Position numbers and translations under genes: made by a program. This document shows positions 59,797-64,000 of a DNA stretch of 64,000 bases, piece after piece (position 1 is the stretch's first letter; every line of letters starts with the position of its first letter). The stretch is taken from contig NZ_CP042806.1 of assembly GCF_008000815.1 (NCBI RefSeq), positions 3,472,001 to 3,536,000 of the forward strand. Reading direction: 5' to 3'. Origin of the DNA: Terriglobus albidus. Its GTDB lineage: Bacteria; Acidobacteriota; Terriglobia; Terriglobales; Acidobacteriaceae. Below the pieces are notes generated by a model that worked only from the letters and a program-made list of their open reading frames with translations, was not told the origin of the DNA and ran no database searches.

Positions 59797-61695
59797 TCAC
59801 TGTCCGCCTTGAACCGTTCCGGTTCTCGCTGATTCTATCGAAATGTCGTGCGACTCCAGTGTGACACCCAGGGCCCGGTCAAGCTCAACCTTCGCCTTTT
59901 GATAGGCCGTCATTGCTGCTACCAGGGTAGATTCTGCGGTAGAGAGGTCGCGGCGAGCGGTGAGAGTCTGCAAGTTCGACCCCGCGCCAAGCTCCTGCTC
60001 CTTGGCCGTGATCTCGAAGGTTCGCTGGGCAAGATCCCGCGCCTTGCGGGCCGACTCCACGCGGGCCCGGCTCTGTTGCAGCGTGTACTGCGCGTTCCGC
60101 ACCTCGATGCGGATCTGTTTCCTCAGCTCCTGTGTGCGCAGCTCCGCCTGGCGCGTTTCCAGATCCGCGCGGTACTGGTCTGACTTGGCAACCCTGTTGC
60201 GGATAGGGATGTTGACGTTGATGCCGACATAGTAGTCCGGGGCAGAGTTATTGAAGGCGCCGTTCACCGCTCCATGCCAATCCATGGGTTGAGTGGATGC
60301 AACGCCGGCGGAGGGATTCGGCGGGCCGGCGAGACCGCTGCCACCGTAATATGCCGAGAGCGAGACGGTGGGGAGAAGCGCATTGCGTGCCGCGCCCAGG
60401 CTGATGCCGCGGTTTTGCAGGTCAATGTCTGACTCGATCAGCTCAATGCGGTTTTTCAGCGCGAGTGCAATGCTGTCAGCAGTTGCCGCAGAGGCGGCGT
60501 CAGGTGCGTTATCGACCGAACTTGAATCGGTCGGCTTGACCGGCATCGCTTCCAGGATGGGGTCATCAAGGTTCTTCGTCAGGGCGTTTTTGATTAACAA
60601 TTCCTGAAACTGCAGGGTCGTTTTCGCGACCGTGACATCCTGCTCGCGGTTGGCGACCTCGGCCTCGTCCTTCAGCACATCCATCGCGGGGATTGCCTCA
60701 AGGGCAAGTTCTTTGCGGGCGCTGTCGAGCGTCTGCTGCGCGAATGTGAGGGAGCTGCTCTTTACCTGTTCATCTTCATAAGCAGCGACCAGGTCCCAGT
60801 ACATATTGGCGATCTGCGTAATGGTGCTGACCACCTGCAGCTTGAAGGCTTCGTCGGAGATCTTGCGGTTGTTCTTCGCAATGCGAAGGTAGCGAAGATT
60901 GGGTCCAAAACCGAAGCCGGCCAACAACTGCTGCTGGAACGCGACGCGATAGTAGGTATTCAGCGTGGGGTTGAGGTAGCTGCGAGGGCTGTTGGTTGCT
61001 GTACGGTCATTGTTGAAGACCGCCGAGAACGTCGTCCCGGTAGGGAACGCCTGCGAGTAGCTGACGTTTCCCGTTATCGTGTTTAGCTGCAGCTCCTGCA
61101 CGCCATAGGTCGAGATATTCGACAGCGGCTGAGTATAGTGCTCGACGTTGGCGGTGCCCGTTATGGAGGGATCAAACGACGGGACATTGGTGCCGGTACC
61201 GAGTGTCGACTGGACCAGGCCTGAGGCGCCCGAGCCCGCTCCGCCAGCGCCGCCCGAGGTTCCACCGGCGCCTGCGCCTGCCGCTCCTGAACCAAAGCCT
61301 CCAACGCCTCCGCCCGGCGTGTTCTGCACGACGCCTGTGTTGACGCCACGGAACGATCCACCGGCGCGAGTGCGAAGAACGTCTGCCTCGGCGATCGGCA
61401 GGTTATAGCGTGCGATTGCCAGATCGAGGTTGTTCTCCAGCGCGAGCGCGATCGCGTCCTTCAGACTGAGTTCCAGCACGCCGTTGTGGATCAGTTGATC
61501 GATGCGCGGCGTATTGGAGAGATTCGGCGGCGGGACGCTCACGGCGCGATATGTATTGATCGGGTTGCTGGAGTGAGGAATGTCCAGACGTAACGCCGGT
61601 GTGGGCGCCTGTGTCGCTGGCGCTGCGTTCTGTGCTGTTGCCGTGACACTCACCGCCGCCAGCAGTGCGGCCGATCCCAGTTTTCTTCCGATCAC
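59797..61695 (-). CDS. TolC-family outer-membrane efflux protein
   Basis: A 632-aa outer-membrane channel component with a signal peptide (about 1-21). The two-repeat TolC helical pattern includes SLKDAIALALENNLDLAIARYNLPIAEADVLRTRAG at the first repeat and ALKNRIELIESDIDLQNRGISLGAARNALLPTVSLSAYYGG at the second. A low-complexity Gly/Ala/Ser-rich insertion (about 125-170) in the first half is unusual for the family. It starts with GTG at 61695, overlapping the TGA of the ATPase gene, and has an AGGAGG seven bases upstream. It probably forms the outer part of an export system with the adjacent ATPase and permease; no membrane-fusion (HlyD-type) gene is visible in the part of the operon inside the window. 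Confidence 0.92.
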   Translation of the reverse strand: MIGRKLGSAALLAAVSVTATAQNAAPATQAPTPALRLDIPHSSNPINTYRAVSVPPPNLSNTPRIDQLIHNGVLELSLKDAIALALENNLDLAIARYNLPIAEADVLRTRAGGSFRGVNTGVVQNTPGGGVGGFGSGAAGAGAGGTSGGAGGAGSGASGLVQSTLGTGTNVPSFDPSITGTANVEHYTQPLSNISTYGVQELQLNTITGNVSYSQAFPTGTTFSAVFNNDRTATNSPRSYLNPTLNTYYRVAFQQQLLAGFGFGPNLRYLRIAKNNRKISDEAFKLQVVSTITQIANMYWDLVAAYEDEQVKSSSLTFAQQTLDSARKELALEAIPAMDVLKDEAEVANREQDVTVAKTTLQFQELLIKNALTKNLDDPILEAMPVKPTDSSSVDNAPDAASAATADSIALALKNRIELIESDIDLQNRGISLGAARNALLPTVSLSAYYGGSGLAGPPNPSAGVASTQPMDWHGAVNGAFNNSAPDYYVGINVNIPIRNRVAKSDQYRADLETRQAELRTQELRKQIRIEVRNAQYTLQQSRARVESARKARDLAQRTFEITAKEQELGAGSNLQTLTARRDLSTAESTLVAAMTAYQKAKVELDRALGVTLESHDISIESARTGTVQGGQ

Positions 61696-62399
61696 GAACG
61701 TACCTCCTGCAGAGGAGGTTCTGCTGCTCCGGCAGTGTCGGAGTGGACCCAGCCGTCGCGCAGTTCGATGCTACGTGTGCCGTAGGCGGCGTTCGCTTCG
61801 GAGTGTGTCACCTGTACGATCGCTGTGCCTTCCTGATTCAGTTGCCGGAACATCTCCATAATCTCTTGTGCCTGTTTTGAATGCAGATTGCCTGTCGGTT
61901 CATCGGCGAGCAGCAGTGCCGGCTTATGGATCATGGCGCGGGCGATGCCCACTAGTTGCTGCTGTCCGCCGGAGAGCTGGTGTGGGTAGAGATCCTTTTT
62001 CGCGACCATCTGAAAGCGGTCCAGCGTGTCCGCTACCATCGCCTGCCGCTCGCTACGCGGAATATCTTTGTAGGACAGGGGAAGGTCGATATTCTCGGCG
62101 ACGGTCATGTCATCCAGCAGGTGATAGCTCTGGAAGACCATGCCTATCTTCTGCCGGGCGAGATCGGCGCGCTGCTTGCGGTTCAAACGATGCACGGCAA
62201 CGCCATCAAAGTCGAACTCGCCCTTCCACTGGTCATCGAGCATAGCGAGCACGTTCAGCAACGAAGATTTGCCCGCGCCCGAAGGGCCCATGATGGTGAC
62301 AAACTCCCAGGGTTGAATCGTCAGCGAGACTCGCCGCAGCACCCAGGTCTCGGTACCGCCCGCGCGGTAGCTCCGCTCTACATTTTTCAGTTCAATCAT
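61692..62399 (-). CDS. LolD/MacB-type ABC transporter ATPase
   Basis: A 235-aa nucleotide-binding protein with Walker [11 protein letters not shown]-loop around [15 protein letters not shown], signature [14 protein letters not shown], Walker [12 protein letters not shown] and the H-switch His in VTHSE. The sequence type is that of the MacB/LolD/FtsE group, which energises FtsX-like permeases from the cytoplasm. It starts 7 bp after the permease stop (GGAG upstream of ATG at 62399), and its stop overlaps the TolC start. It therefore almost certainly drives the MacB-like permease encoded upstream. Confidence 0.95.
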   Translation of the reverse strand: MIELKNVERSYRAGGTETWVLRRVSLTIQPWEFVTIMGPSGAGKSSLLNVLAMLDDQWKGEFDFDGVAVHRLNRKQRADLARQKIGMVFQSYHLLDDMTVAENIDLPLSYKDIPRSERQAMVADTLDRFQMVAKKDLYPHQLSGGQQQLVGIARAMIHKPALLLADEPTGNLHSKQAQEIMEMFRQLNQEGTAIVQVTHSEANAAYGTRSIELRDGWVHSDTAGAAEPPLQEVRS

Positions 62400-62406
62400 C
62401 GTTTCT

Positions 62407-64000
62407 TTACTCCGCCCTCAGAATCGTTGTGGGCTCCGTCAAGGCAGCGCGTCGTGCCGGTAGATAACTCGCAGCCAGTGCAGCCATTACCATGCCCGCT
62501 CCCGTAACAGCCATGGCCACAGATGTGCTTGACAGCAGTGCCGTGGGGCTCGTGCTATTGGAATACACGAAGTCTTCCATAAGACTGCCGATTAGCTGCG
62601 GCAGCGCGAAGCTGGCAGCGATGCCCAAAACCAGTCCAGTTGCCGTCAGGGCCAAGCCGCGTCCGAGAAACAATCTCAGTACCTGACCTCTACTCGCTCC
62701 AACAGCCAACCGGACACCGATCTCCCGCAGCCGTAGAGAGACCTGATAGCTCAACAAGCCGAACAGGCCGATTGCCGTCAGCAGCAAAGCAAAACCCGCG
62801 AACGCTGCGGCCATCCATGAGAAAAAGCGAGGCGCCTTCATCGTGCTGTCGATCATCGCCTGCATTGTTTTGACCCGCGCCACAGGAATGGTCGGATCGG
62901 CCGCCGACACGGCCTGAGCAAGGATCTTTGCAGAATCCTGGTGCGTAGCCATTCGTACTGTGAATGTCGTCGGGAACCATCCATTCACAACTTTTGTCAG
63001 CCCATCGCCTGCTTGTGAAAACGGTACATAGACGACGGGTCGTGGTAGGTCTGCAAGCGAGTTTGTGTGCACGTCCCCCACAATGCCGACGACGGTCCGC
63101 AGGTCGGGCTTCTTTCCACCCATGTTCACTTGTTCGCCAATCGCAGACCTGTTCGGCCACCAGTGCTTTGCAGCCGTGGCGCTGATCAGCACTACCTTTA
63201 CCGCGTTTGCTCCATCCGATTCACTTAGATCGCGACCCATTGCGAGAGGAATGCCCATCGTCGGGATGTATCCAGGCGTGATCAGACGCAATTCGCCGAC
63301 CTTACGCAACTCAGGTCTGTCTGCCGGTCCAACGCCTGCATTGAGACCGCGGTCCAGTGGTAAGCCATTGATTGCCGCTACGCTGGTAACACCTGGATAC
63401 TCGCCCAATCGCCGCATTACCTCTTCAATAAATTGCGTTGTGGGCTCGGTCTTGGCATAGCCGTCGCCCTTCAGTGTGACCTGGGCAATGACGAGCTGTT
63501 GCGGCTTAAATCCTGTATCGGTCGAGCGTAGCTTCAGAAAACTCCCCATCATCAGCGAGGAAACTGCCAGGAGCACGGTGGCGACGGCCACCTGTGCCAC
63601 AACCAGCACCTTTTCCAGAGTGGCTTTTTCCTTCGTTGTTCCTACAACATGTCCGTTCCGTAGGGCATCCATCTTGTCCCCTTGCAGAACACGCATTGCT
63701 GGCAACAGGCTGAAAGCGACAGTCAGGGTTCCGAGGAGCAGGCCTACCAGAAGTGTCAGCAAAGGCAGGTCTGTCTCGATTGTTGGAATTGCGATAGGAG
63801 AGGCCGCTGTAAGTGCCGGCACCATAAGACGCGAGAGCAGCATTCCCAAAGCGATGCCGGCTGTGGCGATTAACACGCTCTCAGAGAGCAGCAGACGCAG
63901 CAGGCCAGTACGCGTCGCGCCGAGGGAGCTGCGTACGGCAAGCTCCCGTCCTCGCCTCAGACCTCGCGCCGTCATCAAACCTGCCAGATTCAGGCAGGCC
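62407..64000 (-). CDS. MacB-like ABC permease, 5' part beyond window
   Basis: The visible 531 residues are the second half of an ADOP/MacB-like permease. They include the end of the first FtsX domain (ACLNLAGLMTARGLRRGRELAVRSSLGA), a second periplasmic domain, and a final FtsX domain with LREIGVRLAVGASRGQVLRLFLGRG and ASYLPARRAALTEPTTILRAE. The frame stays open to the window edge, so the N-terminus is not seen and the Met near 63975 is internal. Because it is followed by its own ATPase, TolC and a two-component system, it differs from the two orphan ADOP genes in the window and is best read as the permease of a MacB-type exporter. Confidence 0.92.
   Translation of the reverse strand, partial: ACLNLAGLMTARGLRRGRELAVRSSLGATRTGLLRLLLSESVLIATAGIALGMLLSRLMVPALTAASPIAIPTIETDLPLLTLLVGLLLGTLTVAFSLLPAMRVLQGDKMDALRNGHVVGTTKEKATLEKVLVVAQVAVATVLLAVSSLMMGSFLKLRSTDTGFKPQQLVIAQVTLKGDGYAKTEPTTQFIEEVMRRLGEYPGVTSVAAINGLPLDRGLNAGVGPADRPELRKVGELRLITPGYIPTMGIPLAMGRDLSESDGANAVKVVLISATAAKHWWPNRSAIGEQVNMGGKKPDLRTVVGIVGDVHTNSLADLPRPVVYVPFSQAGDGLTKVVNGWFPTTFTVRMATHQDSAKILAQAVSAADPTIPVARVKTMQAMIDSTMKAPRFFSWMAAAFAGFALLLTAIGLFGLLSYQVSLRLREIGVRLAVGASRGQVLRLFLGRGLALTATGLVLGIAASFALPQLIGSLMEDFVYSNSTSPTALLSSTSVAMAVTGAGMVMAALAASYLPARRAALTEPTTILRAE

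Noticed and set aside
1-64000. Search for CRISPR arrays, insertion sequences, phage genes, toxin-antitoxin pairs and rRNA
   Set aside because: No regularly spaced repeats, transposase or integrase motifs, or rRNA-like stretches were seen by reading the sequence.

Overview
This 64-kb window looks like chromosomal DNA of an Acidobacteriota member, most likely from class Terriglobia (Acidobacteriaceae-type). The reasons are three large FtsX/MacB-type permeases of the acidobacterial 'ADOP' type, an Oar-like TonB-dependent receptor with an N-terminal carboxypeptidase-regulatory-like domain, a membrane-anchored winged-helix/PD40 regulator, HAF-repeat and DUF1552 proteins, and many Tat-exported oxidoreductases and sugar enzymes. 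The DNA is moderately GC-rich and fairly even. I see no transposase, integrase, phage gene, CRISPR array, rRNA or intact tRNA. The lineage call is an inference from gene content.

Layout. 0-8.6 kb: a giant GH13-type alpha-amylase-family protein (-), a CPA1 Na+/H+ antiporter (+), and topoisomerase III fused to a decayed RecQ-like ATPase lobe (+). 8.6-13.7 kb (-): SMP-30/gluconolactonase-like protein, a P1B-5-type metal ATPase, a HAF-repeat secreted protein and an HdeD-like membrane protein; the last two each have a CRP/FNR-type palindrome about 100 bp upstream. 13.8-17.8 kb: a DUF1552 protein with a divergent AraC regulator, a MATE exporter, and a 36-codon gene whose stop codon lies in a perfect 20-bp hairpin. 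17.9-25.4 kb: an ADOP permease, tandem TGTAGA-N3-TCTACA operators, and a (+) run of Tat sugar isomerase, triheme cytochrome c, PQQ dehydrogenase and a second Tat sugar isomerase. 25.5-32.8 kb: a transmembrane PD40 regulator divergent from a TonB receptor and an exported metallo-beta-lactamase-fold protein.

32.9-44.1 kb: DedA-family protein, GH3 glycosidase, msrB-msrA, HD phosphohydrolase, a Tat sulfatase with an altered metal-site motif, an AhpD-cupin-DoxX operon, and a GlcD-GlcF-type FAD/Fe-S fusion oxidoreductase. 44.3-48.5 kb: an operon of two different CLC channels/antiporters separated by a TPR membrane protein, with a broken MarR gene immediately upstream. 48.8-53.8 kb: AldO-like alditol oxidase, DUF1080 protein, double-VOC protein and a secreted alginate-lyase-family protein. 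54-64 kb (-): a second ADOP permease, then a tight operon (in transcription order) of a MacB-like permease cut by the window edge, a LolD/MacB-type ATPase, a TolC-family protein, an NtrC-type response regulator and an NtrY-like sensor kinase.

Together the genes fit a heterotrophic soil-type bacterium. It would take up plant and microbial polysaccharide fragments (GH13, GH3, alginate lyase, sulfatase, TonB receptor) and oxidise sugars in the periplasm (PQQ dehydrogenase with cytochrome c, alditol oxidase, DUF1080, sugar isomerases). It also carries defences against acid, metal, oxidative and toxic stress (HdeD, P1B-5 ATPase, CLC pair, Msr pair, AhpD, MATE, tripartite-like efflux). The most unusual items are the topoisomerase III/dead RecQ-lobe fusion, the CLC-TPR-CLC operon with its decayed MarR regulator, the 36-aa gene with the perfect hairpin, and the paired CRP-like sites over the stress genes.
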